A stretch of 19,262 nt of DNA from UMGS1370 sp963557065 (GTDB lineage Bacteria > Bacillota > Clostridia > Lachnospirales > Lachnospiraceae): positions 1-19,262 of the forward strand of contig CAUWCT010000028.1 of NCBI GenBank assembly GCA_963557065.1, in the 5' to 3' direction. Of this stretch, positions 8,057 through 14,607 are shown one piece after another. The translations under genes and the position numbers were made by a program. How positions within the stretch are numbered: position 1 is the stretch's first letter; every line of letters starts with the position of its first letter. The notes below the pieces were generated by a model that worked only from the letters and a program-made list of their open reading frames with translations, did not search any database and was not told the DNA's origin.

Positions 8057-8577
8057 ATCGAGAAGAGTTTTTGAACCGGCTGGGAGCGTCTCTGAATGGA
8101 GAAGTCCCAACCTCTGTGATTCAGGAAAACTTAAACTATTATGACGGATATATCCGGGAAGAAGCTGCAAAGGGCCGCAGCGAAGAAGAAATTATTGATG
8201 AAATTGGCGGCTACCGTTTGATTGCCAAGACCATCATTGAGGCCAGTGGGGGCGAAGAGCCAGGCGGCAGCCAGAGCGGCTATTATGACAGCCAGGGATA
8301 TGGCCGTTCCTATACAGATACCGGTTATGATGGCGGTCAGAGTTCTTACGGCTCCTATGGTTCGTACGGAGATGACAGAGAGAGAAGGCCTGGGGGAAGC
8401 TTCCACATGTATGACTTGAGCAGAGGGTGGAAACGGTTTATTATTCCTGCAGTAATTATCCTGGTGCTGTTGTTGATTGTCAGCATTATTGGAGGATTGC
8501 TTACTCTTTTAAGTCCTCTGATTGGTCCGCTGATCGTAGTGGTTTTTCTGTATACTTTATTTAAGAATCGGAGGTAG
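8053..8577 (+). CDS. HAAS/DUF1700-like small membrane protein
   Basis: The 174-residue protein has three parts. Residues 1-65 form a helical region starting MNREEFLNRLGASLNG with SEEEIIDEIGGYRLIAKTII, the pattern of HAAS/DUF1700 modules usually seen beside PadR-type regulators. Residues about 67-118 form a low-complexity linker rich in Gly, Tyr, Ser and Asp. A C-terminal hydrophobic region (about 129-150 and 152-170) looks like two membrane helices and ends in basic KNRR. No PadR regulator is present here; instead the gene overlaps fbp by 4 nt (ATGA), implying translational coupling. Biochemical function is unknown. No clear terminator follows before the promoter at 8602. Confidence 0.72.
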   Translation: MNREEFLNRLGASLNGEVPTSVIQENLNYYDGYIREEAAKGRSEEEIIDEIGGYRLIAKTIIEASGGEEPGGSQSGYYDSQGYGRSYTDTGYDGGQSSYGSYGSYGDDRERRPGGSFHMYDLSRGWKRFIIPAVIILVLLLIVSIIGGLLTLLSPLIGPLIVVVFLYTLFKNRR

Positions 8578-8601
8578 GAATAAAAAGATTTGTGAAAAAT
8601 G

Positions 8602-8630
8602 TTGACAGGAGCACATGCGAGTGCTATATT
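8602..8630 (+). promoter_or_regulatory. Distal promoter P1 of the IclR operon
   Basis: TTGACA, a 17-nt spacer and TATATT: a near-perfect sigma-A promoter with start expected near 8637. The spacer itself contains an inverted repeat, AGCAC(N6)GTGCT (8610-8625). Half-sites of the putative operator begin directly downstream. Confidence 0.7.
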
Positions 8631-8641
8631 GAGTACAGATG

Positions 8642-8676
8642 ATTCATAATTAAAAATTAGATTCATATATATGAAT
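8642..8676. promoter_or_regulatory. Putative operator O1 at promoter P1
   Basis: A perfect 16-bp palindrome, ATTCATATATATGAAT (8661-8676), preceded by a further half-site ATTCATA (8642-8648). Position just after the P1 start suits repression by the IclR regulator encoded downstream. The half-site recurs at P2. The assignment to IclR is inference. Confidence 0.55.
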
Positions 8677-8734
8677 TTTTTGGATAAAATCTATTTCCAT
8701 TCACCTGTTTTTGTAAGTGTTATAGAAAAGTCTA

Positions 8735-8763
8735 TTGCATTCTTATAAGACAGGTGATATATT
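8735..8763 (+). promoter_or_regulatory. Proximal promoter P2 of the IclR operon
   Basis: TTGCAT, a 17-nt spacer and TATATT, with TG one base before the -10 (extended -10). It is expected to start near 8770, giving a leader of about 43 nt to the IclR start codon. An inverted repeat TCACCTGT (8701-8708)/ACAGGTGA (8750-8757) brackets the -35 region. Confidence 0.65.
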
Positions 8764-8799
8764 CACAATAAAATGTGAATTTGATTCACAAATATGAAT
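8761..8799. promoter_or_regulatory. Putative operator O2 overlapping the P2 start
   Basis: Four half-sites alternate in orientation: ATTCACA (8761-8767), TGTGAAT (8774-8780), ATTCACA (8784-8790) and TATGAAT (8793-8799). The second and third form a perfect palindrome with a 3-nt centre, and the first and second another with a 6-nt centre. The cluster covers the end of the -10 and the start site, the classic place for autorepression by IclR-type proteins. Confidence 0.6.
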
Positions 8800-8812
8800 T
8801 GGAGGAAGTGAA

Positions 8813-9571
8813 ATGGGAGTAAAATCAGCAGAGCGGGTGTTGGAGATTTTTGAGTTGTTAAAGGATTATCCGGAAGGACTGACGTCAAAGGAAATCAGCG
8901 TACAGTTGGGATATGCAGGAAGCAGTACCTTTGGCTTGGTGAAGACCTTAAGCGAACAGGGATATCTTTGGGAGGATGAGAAAAAGAAGTATATGCTGGG
9001 CGCCAGGCTGATTCAGTTAGGCGCATATGCCTCTTCCTTTTTGGATATTAATAAGGTAGCCAGCCAGCCATTAAAAAAGCTGATGGAGAAACTTCAGGAA
9101 ACAGTTTTTATGGCAGTGCTTTCCGGAGAAGAGATTGTATATGTGGCAAAGGTAGATAACTACCGTTCTATCAGCACCAATGCAAGGCTGGGAGGAAGAA
9201 AACCGATTTATTGTACAGGTTTGGGGAAAACGTTTCTCACCTTTTTGCCAAAGGGAGAACGGGATGGGATTATTGAACGGATCAAGTTTTGCCCTATTAC
9301 TCCCAATACGATTACCAATAAGGAAGAGTTGTATGAACAGTTGGCAGTTTTTGAGAAACAGGGGTATGCAGTGGACAATGAAGAAATCGAAGTGGGGCTG
9401 TGGTGTGCGGCTGCACCGGTTTTTGGAAGCAGCGGCAAAATGGAAGCGGCGGTCAGTGTTTCCGGCCCTACAGCCAGAATGCTGGCCAACAAAGATGAAA
9501 TTGTCTCGGAACTTCTAAGAGTTACTGGTGAATTGTCAAGACAGATGGGATACTCAGGAGAGAAAGTATGA
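8813..9571 (+). CDS. IclR family transcriptional regulator
   Basis: The 252-residue protein has the IclR layout. Residues about 4-65 form a winged helix-turn-helix (SAERVLEIFELLKDYPEGLT, then SKEISVQLGYAGSSTFGLVKTL and a YMLG wing). Residues about 80-245 form the ligand-binding domain with LQETVFMAVLSGEEIVYVAK, TGLGKTFLTFLP, GYAVDNEEIEVG and AAVSVSGPTARM. IclR proteins usually repress or activate adjacent catabolic operons and respond to a pathway metabolite; a rhamnonate-pathway intermediate is the natural guess here. GGAGG stands 8 nt before the ATG. The stop overlaps the aldolase start (ATGA). The operator-like repeats around 8642-8799 suggest it controls its own operon. Confidence 0.9.
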   Translation: MGVKSAERVLEIFELLKDYPEGLTSKEISVQLGYAGSSTFGLVKTLSEQGYLWEDEKKKYMLGARLIQLGAYASSFLDINKVASQPLKKLMEKLQETVFMAVLSGEEIVYVAKVDNYRSISTNARLGGRKPIYCTGLGKTFLTFLPKGERDGIIERIKFCPITPNTITNKEELYEQLAVFEKQGYAVDNEEIEVGLWCAAAPVFGSSGKMEAAVSVSGPTARMLANKDEIVSELLRVTGELSRQMGYSGEKV

Positions 9572-10455
9572 AAAAATTAGCAGGACTAATTCCGCCGGCA
9601 GTCACTATTTTTGATGAAAATGGATGCGCAGATTATGATGCCATGAAAAAACATGCAGATTATATGATAGCGGGAGGCGTAGACGGGATTGCTTATCTGG
9701 GAACATCCGGAGAATTTTCTGTGATGACCCAGGAGCAGAAAAAAGAATTGATACGTACAATGATTCCTTACATAAAGGGGCGGGTTCAGGCTGTAGCGGG
9801 AATAGGGGATACCTGTCTTGCCAATTCACTGGAACTTGCAGCGGAAGCAAATGCGGCAGGGGCTGACGGAGTCCTGGCAGTCATTCCTTACTTCAGCATT
9901 TATGGGGAAGAGAATGTGGAAGCCTATTATAAGGAACTGGCAGAGCAGATAAAACTGCCTATACTGGTCTATAATTTTCCGGCTCTTACCGGATTTGACA
10001 TGAATACCCGCCTTATGAATCGTTTGGCAGAACAGTGTCCGGCGATTGTGGGGATTAAGGATACGGTGCCGGATACAAAGCATTTGAAGGAAATGCTTCT
10101 CATAAAGAAAAAAAGACCGGATTTTTCCGTATTTTGCGCATATGAAGATCAGGCATGGGAGATGGCCCAGGCAGGAGTGGACGGATTTATTAATGCCACA
10201 GCTAATTTTGCACCCCAAATTACAGCAGGATTTTTAAAAGCAGTTAAGAAGCATGACAGACAGGGGATGGAAACAGCATTTCATAAAATGGAGGAAGCAG
10301 CGCAGGTTTACCAGTACGGAACACCTCTCTTGCTGGCGGTAAAAGAAGCGGTCTATCAGAAAGTTTTGGGAAAACGGGGATTTGAAATGCTTCCGGGACT
10401 TCCGATTAAAGAAGAAGACCGAAACAGGATAAAAACCATATTGTCAAACTTATAA
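9568..10455 (+). CDS. DHDPS/NAL-family aldolase, probably 2-keto-3-deoxy sugar acid aldolase
   Basis: The 295-residue TIM barrel belongs to the DapA/NanA family of class I (Schiff-base) lyases. The family signature is GTSGE (residues 45-49). The catalytic tyrosine is Y135 in LVYNFP and the Schiff-base lysine is K164 in GIKDT. Housekeeping DapA normally has GTTGE and serves lysine synthesis; the S variant and the operon point to sugar-acid breakdown instead. Since the next gene is an L-rhamnonate dehydratase, the likely substrate is 2-keto-3-deoxy-L-rhamnonate, giving pyruvate and L-lactaldehyde. 2-Keto-3-deoxygluconate or a dehydratase activity remain possible. In E. coli the same step is done by the unrelated RhmA (HpcH family). 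The start overlaps the IclR stop by 4 nt. Family sure, substrate inferred. Confidence 0.85.
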   Translation: MKKLAGLIPPAVTIFDENGCADYDAMKKHADYMIAGGVDGIAYLGTSGEFSVMTQEQKKELIRTMIPYIKGRVQAVAGIGDTCLANSLELAAEANAAGADGVLAVIPYFSIYGEENVEAYYKELAEQIKLPILVYNFPALTGFDMNTRLMNRLAEQCPAIVGIKDTVPDTKHLKEMLLIKKKRPDFSVFCAYEDQAWEMAQAGVDGFINATANFAPQITAGFLKAVKKHDRQGMETAFHKMEEAAQVYQYGTPLLLAVKEAVYQKVLGKRGFEMLPGLPIKEEDRNRIKTILSNL

Positions 10456-10469
10456 GGAGGGAATCAACT

Positions 10470-11666
10470 ATGGGGATTATGGGAAAAAAGATTGCTGCGG
10501 TTCGGGCATATGTGGCAGAGGGAGGCGGTGCAGACTACCATGATCAAACACAGGATCACTGGATTGTGGGTCAGATTGCCACGCCAATGAGCGTATATCC
10601 GGAATACAAGGCCAGCAGAACCAGTTTTGGCATTAACGCATTAAAGACCTTGGTGGTAGAAATTGAGGCAGACGATGGAACGGTGGGATTTGGGATTACT
10701 ACAGGAGGTTATCCGGCAGCGTGGCTGGTGATGAACCATCTGGATCGCTTTGCCATAGGGCAGCCGGTGGAAAACATAGAACAGATCTGGGATCAGATGT
10801 ATAAAGGATCTATGTATTATGGAAGAAAAGGCATTGTTATGAATGCGATTTCCGCTATAGATTTAGCTCTCTGGGATTTGCTTGGAAGACTGCGCCAGGA
10901 GCCGGTTTATGCCATGATTGGCGGAAAAGTCCGGGAAGAACTGGTATTTTATGCGACAGGGCCAAGACCGGATCTGGCAAAAGAAATGGGCTTTATGGGC
11001 GGTAAGCTGCCTTTGGTATATGGCCCTGAGGACGGTGAAGAAGGGCTTAAGAAAAACATGGAAACTGCTCTCTGGATGCGGGAAAAGGTGGGAGACGATT
11101 TTATGCTCATGTGGGACTGCTGGATGGCGCTGGATTTGCCCTATGCCAAAAAGCTGATGGAGCGTTCCGCCAAATTGGGATTTTCCTGGGTGGAAGAGTG
11201 CTTTAATCCGGATGACTACTGGGCATACAGAGATTTGAAAAAGGCTGCCGGCAACACCATCATGGTGACAGGGGGAGAGCACGAGGCGACCCGCTATGGG
11301 TTCCGGATGCTGTTGGAAATGTGTGATTTAGACCTGATCCAGCCGGATGTGGGCTGGTGCGGAGGAATGACGGAACTGATTAAAATCGGAAATCTGGCAG
11401 ACAGTTATGGCAAAATGGTGGTGCCCCATGGAAGCGGAATTTACAGCCATCATTATGTGACAACCAGGCTAAACAGTCCCTTTACCGAATGCTTGATGAT
11501 GAGTCCCAATGCAGATAAAGTGGTTTCCCAATATTATCCGTTGATTAAAGAGGAACCAATGCCGGTAAACGGACGGCTCAAGGTGGGGGACAAGCCTGGG
11601 TTTGGAGTGGAATTAAATAAAGAAGGAACCAATTTGGCTGAAGTAAAAAAAGGAACAAGGCTATAG
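10470..11666 (+). CDS. rhmD: L-rhamnonate dehydratase (enolase superfamily)
   Basis: The 398-residue protein closely follows E. coli RhmD, which dehydrates L-rhamnonate to 2-keto-3-deoxy-L-rhamnonate using Mg2+. Shared stretches include GGGADYHDQTQDHW, IATPMS near residue 40, SFGIN, FYATGPRPDLAKEMGF, QPDVGWCGG and VPHGSGIYSHH. The metal ligands are D216 (MWDCWM), E242 (WVEEC) and E270 (GGEHE), with exactly the 26- and 28-residue spacing of E. coli D226/E252/E280. The catalytic dyad D293 and H320 keeps the 27-residue spacing of D302/H329. GGAGG precedes the ATG (a second ATG lies four codons in). The gene is 14 nt behind the aldolase, so it is in the same operon. Some family members also accept L-lyxonate or L-mannonate, so the physiological substrate is likely but not proven. 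Confidence 0.9.
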   Translation: MGIMGKKIAAVRAYVAEGGGADYHDQTQDHWIVGQIATPMSVYPEYKASRTSFGINALKTLVVEIEADDGTVGFGITTGGYPAAWLVMNHLDRFAIGQPVENIEQIWDQMYKGSMYYGRKGIVMNAISAIDLALWDLLGRLRQEPVYAMIGGKVREELVFYATGPRPDLAKEMGFMGGKLPLVYGPEDGEEGLKKNMETALWMREKVGDDFMLMWDCWMALDLPYAKKLMERSAKLGFSWVEECFNPDDYWAYRDLKKAAGNTIMVTGGEHEATRYGFRMLLEMCDLDLIQPDVGWCGGMTELIKIGNLADSYGKMVVPHGSGIYSHHYVTTRLNSPFTECLMMSPNADKVVSQYYPLIKEEPMPVNGRLKVGDKPGFGVELNKEGTNLAEVKKGTRL

Positions 11667-11696
11667 CATTTTAGACAGAGAAAGAAGGAGAAAATT

Positions 11697-12851
11697 ATGG
11701 ATAGGGTGCAGATTGCAGATGCCTTAGATTTGGTGACAGACCGCCTAACCAATCTCCAAAGACCGGATGGCGAAGAAGAAATGCTGAAACGACAAAGGGA
11801 AAGCAGTCAGATTATAGGAGCCTTTCCCAGAGACTTTGGAATGGAGCCATGGGACTGGCCGCAGGGAGTGGGGCTGTATGGGATGTGGAAGCGGTTTGAG
11901 AATCAGAAAGACCAGAAAGTGCTGGACTATCTGAATCAGTGGTTTTTAAAACATTTAGAAGAGGGGACTCCCAGAAAAAATATTAACACAACCTGTCCTC
12001 TTTTGACATTGGCAGAATTGGCGGATAAAAATCCAGACTATGAAGGCCTGTGCGGCGATTGGGCAAAATGGATCATGGAAGAACTGCCCCGCACAGAGGA
12101 AGGGGGATTTCAGCACACAACTACAAAAGATGCCGCAAAAGGAACCCTGAATCTGAATGAAAACCAGATGTGGATCGATACTCTGTTTATGACGGTGCTG
12201 TTTCTGGCAAAATGGGGAGTCCGCACAGGAAACGGGGAGTATCTGGAAGAGGCGGTTCACCAATACCTGATGATGGTAAAGTACCTGTATGAAAGAAAAA
12301 AAGGGTTGTTTTATCATGCGTGGAATTTTTCTGATAAAAGCAATTTTGGCAATGTATTCTGGTGCAGGGGAAATGGCTGGTATACGGCGTCTGTACTGGA
12401 TTTTATAGAAATTATGGGAGAGCGTTTGCCGGGGGCAACAAAAGAAATTCTGCTGGATACCTGGAAGGCACAGATAGAGGCGTTAAAGAATCTCCAGTCA
12501 GAACATGGACTGTGGCATACGGTTTTAGACGATCCTTCCAGCTACGAAGAGACTTCTGGTTCGGCGGCGATCACATACGGCATTTTAAAGGGGATCCGAA
12601 TGGGAATTTTGAAAGAAGAATATAAGGATGTGGCGCAAAGCGCTTTGGAGGGAATTCTTCAAAATATCAGACAGGACGGAACGGTTCTCAATGTATCAGC
12701 GGGCACTCCGGTGGGGAAAGACAGGGAACACTATAAAAATATTTTTACTGCACCAATGGCTTATGGGCAGTCCCTTACCATGATGGCCCTTACGGAGGCG
12801 CTTTGCGCTGATTGGATATTAGGTAATTGCGAAACAAGTTCGCATTCCTGA
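11697..12851 (+). CDS. GH105 unsaturated rhamnogalacturonyl/glucuronyl hydrolase, C-terminus altered by IS
   Basis: This (alpha/alpha)6-barrel hydrolase is of the YteR/YesR type. These remove the unsaturated uronic acid left at the end of oligosaccharides by polysaccharide lyases. Visible: an N-terminal WDWPQGVGLYGMW, the general-acid aspartate D161 in MWIDTLFM, LFYHAW, RGNGW at 224-228, and SYEETSGSAA near the C-terminus. No signal peptide is seen, so it is cytoplasmic. GH105 beside rhmD and GH28 suggests rhamnogalacturonan-derived oligosaccharides. The IS at 12820 enters the last codons. Removing it restores ATA TAA, so the ancestral protein ended after I374. The present one carries ten extra residues (LGNCETSSHS) encoded by the IS end. 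The barrel is untouched, so activity is probably kept. Confidence 0.9.
   Translation: MDRVQIADALDLVTDRLTNLQRPDGEEEMLKRQRESSQIIGAFPRDFGMEPWDWPQGVGLYGMWKRFENQKDQKVLDYLNQWFLKHLEEGTPRKNINTTCPLLTLAELADKNPDYEGLCGDWAKWIMEELPRTEEGGFQHTTTKDAAKGTLNLNENQMWIDTLFMTVLFLAKWGVRTGNGEYLEEAVHQYLMMVKYLYERKKGLFYHAWNFSDKSNFGNVFWCRGNGWYTASVLDFIEIMGERLPGATKEILLDTWKAQIEALKNLQSEHGLWHTVLDDPSSYEETSGSAAITYGILKGIRMGILKEEYKDVAQSALEGILQNIRQDGTVLNVSAGTPVGKDREHYKNIFTAPMAYGQSLTMMALTEALCADWILGNCETSSHS
12809..12819 (+). repeat. Target-site duplication, left copy
   Basis: TGATTGGATAT directly abuts the left terminal inverted repeat of the IS and recurs exactly at 14575-14585. The perfect 11-bp match shows a simple transposition event with little later change. 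Confidence 0.92.
12820..12835 (+). repeat. IS terminal inverted repeat, left
   Basis: TAGGTAATTGCGAAAC. It matches the complement of the right end at 13 of 16 positions; the three mismatches are together at positions 5-7. Confidence 0.85.
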
Positions 12852-12978
12852 TTAAAATGCGGTGAGAAACCTGCATTGCAGGATTCTTAAGATGAAAAGC
12901 AGGTGATTTCAAACTTTAGACATAACAAAAAGGCTTCCCAGATGAACTGCAAAGAAAAAGACATATGAAAAGGTATTC

Positions 12979-14436
12979 TTAGGCAATCAACGGTTTTAAG
13001 CTTCGGATGTACTGATGCTGGTGGATTTTATCCGCAACGAGTACGGTAACAAGCTGAGTGATTCCTGCAAGCAGTAAGTCGGCGTGAAGAGTTTTTTCAT
13101 TCCGGGTTTTCCGATTTGCAATGCAGAAACTATCCTTGAAATGGTTGATAGACTTTTCAACATTTACACGTATCTTGTAGGTACCATTCCATTCCTTTGA
13201 ACCACGTTCTACACCGGGGTAAGCCCGGAGATTTTTCTCTGGATAAATGTAGATCATTCGTCCACAAGAAGAAGTAGTACATGGGTTATCACAGTAGCAT
13301 ACCCGTCGTTTTGACTTGTCGGCAGGATTGTATTCCCATTTCATTTTGGGGCATACAAACTTCATGGTAGGTATCCTGCTTTTTAAATGGGATTTGCTTC
13401 CTTCCCGCTTCATGGGAAGAGTTGGATCATGGGGACAACAGGGAATACCATTTTCGTTTACAGTATAATCCGTTCCTTCCATGGAAAGTTTTACCCGGAG
13501 AGGGATAAACGCCTTCTGAAAACCGATTTCGCCTAAAAGAGAACGGTAGATTTCAATAGTATCAAAAGCTGCATCGCCAAGAAAGGTTTTGGGCTGGATG
13601 AGAGGATGCTTTTGAAAAAAATCAATCAGAACAGGAAGTAATGCTTTTGAGTCCGCAAGAGCTTTATCCTCATCCGGGGAATCGGATTTCTTTTCAATAA
13701 AGATGTCCGGATGAGCATCGAGAAAGTCCTTATTGTAGAAAGTAATGTCCCGGACAATGCCAAGACCGTTTGTAATGATGCCAAATTTATAGGCGTAACA
13801 GAAATGTCCGTTGATGTACATCTGCTGTATAGCCTGATTGGAAGCAGCATGAGTTGGCATAGAGCTATAAGCAGCTTTGTAAGGATCGTAAGAATCATCA
13901 AGGTTATGGGATTTTTTAAAAGCTTTTAGCTGTTTAATAATACGGTTTGCGTATTTTGGATTATTTTCTGTAACCCATGCTTCAATACCGGAGGTATCAA
14001 AGATAGTCATAGCGGCAAGGGATGGATCAAGTTTTTGGCAGATCGGTTCGGTCAGGTCAACAAGACGGTCGAACATAGATTGTAAGTCCGATAAGAAATC
14101 CTGTTTAAAGCGAGTAAATTTAGAAGCATCTGGAACAACATCAAATCCGCAGAAATCACGCAATTCCTGAGAGTATTTTAAAAATATGATCAAGAGAGTG
14201 TCAGTCGGGATTGAGAAAATACGCTGGAGCAGAAGAGCTTTAAGCATTGGATAAAGTAAATGCTTACGAGGCCTTCCGGTACGGGCGTGAAAATGAGAAA
14301 CAAAAGAAAGAGGAACAATTTCATCAAGGTTAATCGCTTCATCAAGAAGTGAAAGAAACTGGCATTTGTCGTTGTCGAATTTATTTTGGCAATCTTCAAA
14401 AATTTCTGCCAAAGTGAGCTGTTTATATGCTATCAT
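12979..14436 (-). CDS. DDE transposase (DUF772-type N-terminus)
   Basis: The 485-residue transposase appears intact. Residues about 45-130 resemble the DUF772 DNA-binding region of IS5/IS1182-like transposases (GRPRKHLLYPMLKALLLQRI, FTRFKQDF). The candidate catalytic triad is D147 (IFDTSGIEAW), D288 (FLGDAAFD) and E427 (NVEKSINHFKDSF). Between the second D and the E is an insert with seven cysteines at 333, 334, 362, 380, 382, 386 and 391, which could bind zinc. The ATG has AAGGAGAT upstream. A possible internal promoter has an extended -10 (TGGTAAAAT on the minus strand, 14487-14495) but no good -35. Read-in from outside the element appears blocked by the terminator and leader hairpin near the right end. 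Confidence 0.88.
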   Translation of the reverse strand: MIAYKQLTLAEIFEDCQNKFDNDKCQFLSLLDEAINLDEIVPLSFVSHFHARTGRPRKHLLYPMLKALLLQRIFSIPTDTLLIIFLKYSQELRDFCGFDVVPDASKFTRFKQDFLSDLQSMFDRLVDLTEPICQKLDPSLAAMTIFDTSGIEAWVTENNPKYANRIIKQLKAFKKSHNLDDSYDPYKAAYSSMPTHAASNQAIQQMYINGHFCYAYKFGIITNGLGIVRDITFYNKDFLDAHPDIFIEKKSDSPDEDKALADSKALLPVLIDFFQKHPLIQPKTFLGDAAFDTIEIYRSLLGEIGFQKAFIPLRVKLSMEGTDYTVNENGIPCCPHDPTLPMKREGSKSHLKSRIPTMKFVCPKMKWEYNPADKSKRRVCYCDNPCTTSSCGRMIYIYPEKNLRAYPGVERGSKEWNGTYKIRVNVEKSINHFKDSFCIANRKTRNEKTLHADLLLAGITQLVTVLVADKIHQHQYIRSLKPLIA

Positions 14437-14442
14437 ATAGAT

Positions 14443-14513
14443 ATATCTCCTTTAGGTGGATTGGTTGATAGTTTCTCGGCAACTCTATTTTACCATAAAC
14501 CTTGAGGAGATAT
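14443..14513 (-). promoter_or_regulatory. Leader hairpin that can mask the transposase ribosome binding site
   Basis: On the minus-strand transcript, ATATCTCCT (complement of 14505-14513) can pair perfectly over 9 bp with AGGAGATAT (complement of 14443-14451), which contains the transposase Shine-Dalgarno sequence. The 5' arm lies upstream of the candidate internal -10 at 14487-14492. Only transcripts entering from outside the IS would therefore contain it and be shut off, whereas a transcript starting inside would have a free site. Confidence 0.6.
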
Positions 14514-14527
14514 TTTATTTTAGTAAC

Positions 14528-14551
14528 AAAAAAATGCCGTATTTATACGGC
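14528..14551 (-). terminator. Inward-blocking terminator at the IS right end
   Basis: Read on the minus strand, GCCGTAT/ATACGGC forms a 6-7 bp stem with a tiny loop, followed by A and seven T residues. It would stop minus-strand transcripts entering the IS from its right side before they reach the transposase gene. Confidence 0.65.
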
Positions 14552-14558
14552 TTGTGGC

Positions 14559-14574
14559 GTTTCGCAAACGCCTA
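14559..14574 (-). repeat. IS terminal inverted repeat, right
   Basis: GTTTCGCAAACGCCTA, partner of the left end. It overlaps a small perfect inverted repeat (14556-14572). Confidence 0.85.
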
Positions 14575-14585
14575 TGATTGGATAT
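14575..14585 (+). repeat. Target-site duplication, right copy
   Basis: TGATTGGATAT, identical to 12809-12819. It is followed by AAG and the ribosome binding site of the solute-binding protein gene, which shows how close the two genes once were. Confidence 0.92.
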
Positions 14586-14607
14586 AAGAAAAAGGAGAGG
14601 AGAAAAA

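Larger units (their letters stand above)
12820..14574 (-). mobile_element. Complete 1755-bp insertion sequence with DDE transposase
   Basis: The element is bounded by imperfect 16-bp terminal inverted repeats: TAGGTAATTGCGAAAC on the left matches the complement of GTTTCGCAAACGCCTA on the right at 13 of 16 positions. It is flanked by a perfect 11-bp duplication. It holds one long gene on the minus strand (12979-14436). The left non-coding end (12820-12978) has small hairpins TGCGAA/TTCGCA (12828-12844) and CCTGCA/TGCAGG (12870-12882). The right end (14437-14574) holds a terminator hairpin, a leader hairpin and a terminal GGCGTTT/AAACGCC stem (14556-14572). It inserted at the GH105 stop codon, separating the catabolic genes from the transport genes. 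An 11-bp duplication is within the range known for IS4-type elements, but the transposase N-terminus looks more IS5/IS1182-like, so I do not name a family. Confidence 0.92.

Noticed and set aside
14550..14588. A hybrid promoter created at the IS right junction (TATGAT at 14573-14578, or TATAAG at 14583-14588).
   Set aside because: No acceptable -35 at 16-18 nt; the nearest TTG hexamer gives a 15-nt spacer. Kept only as something transcription mapping could test.
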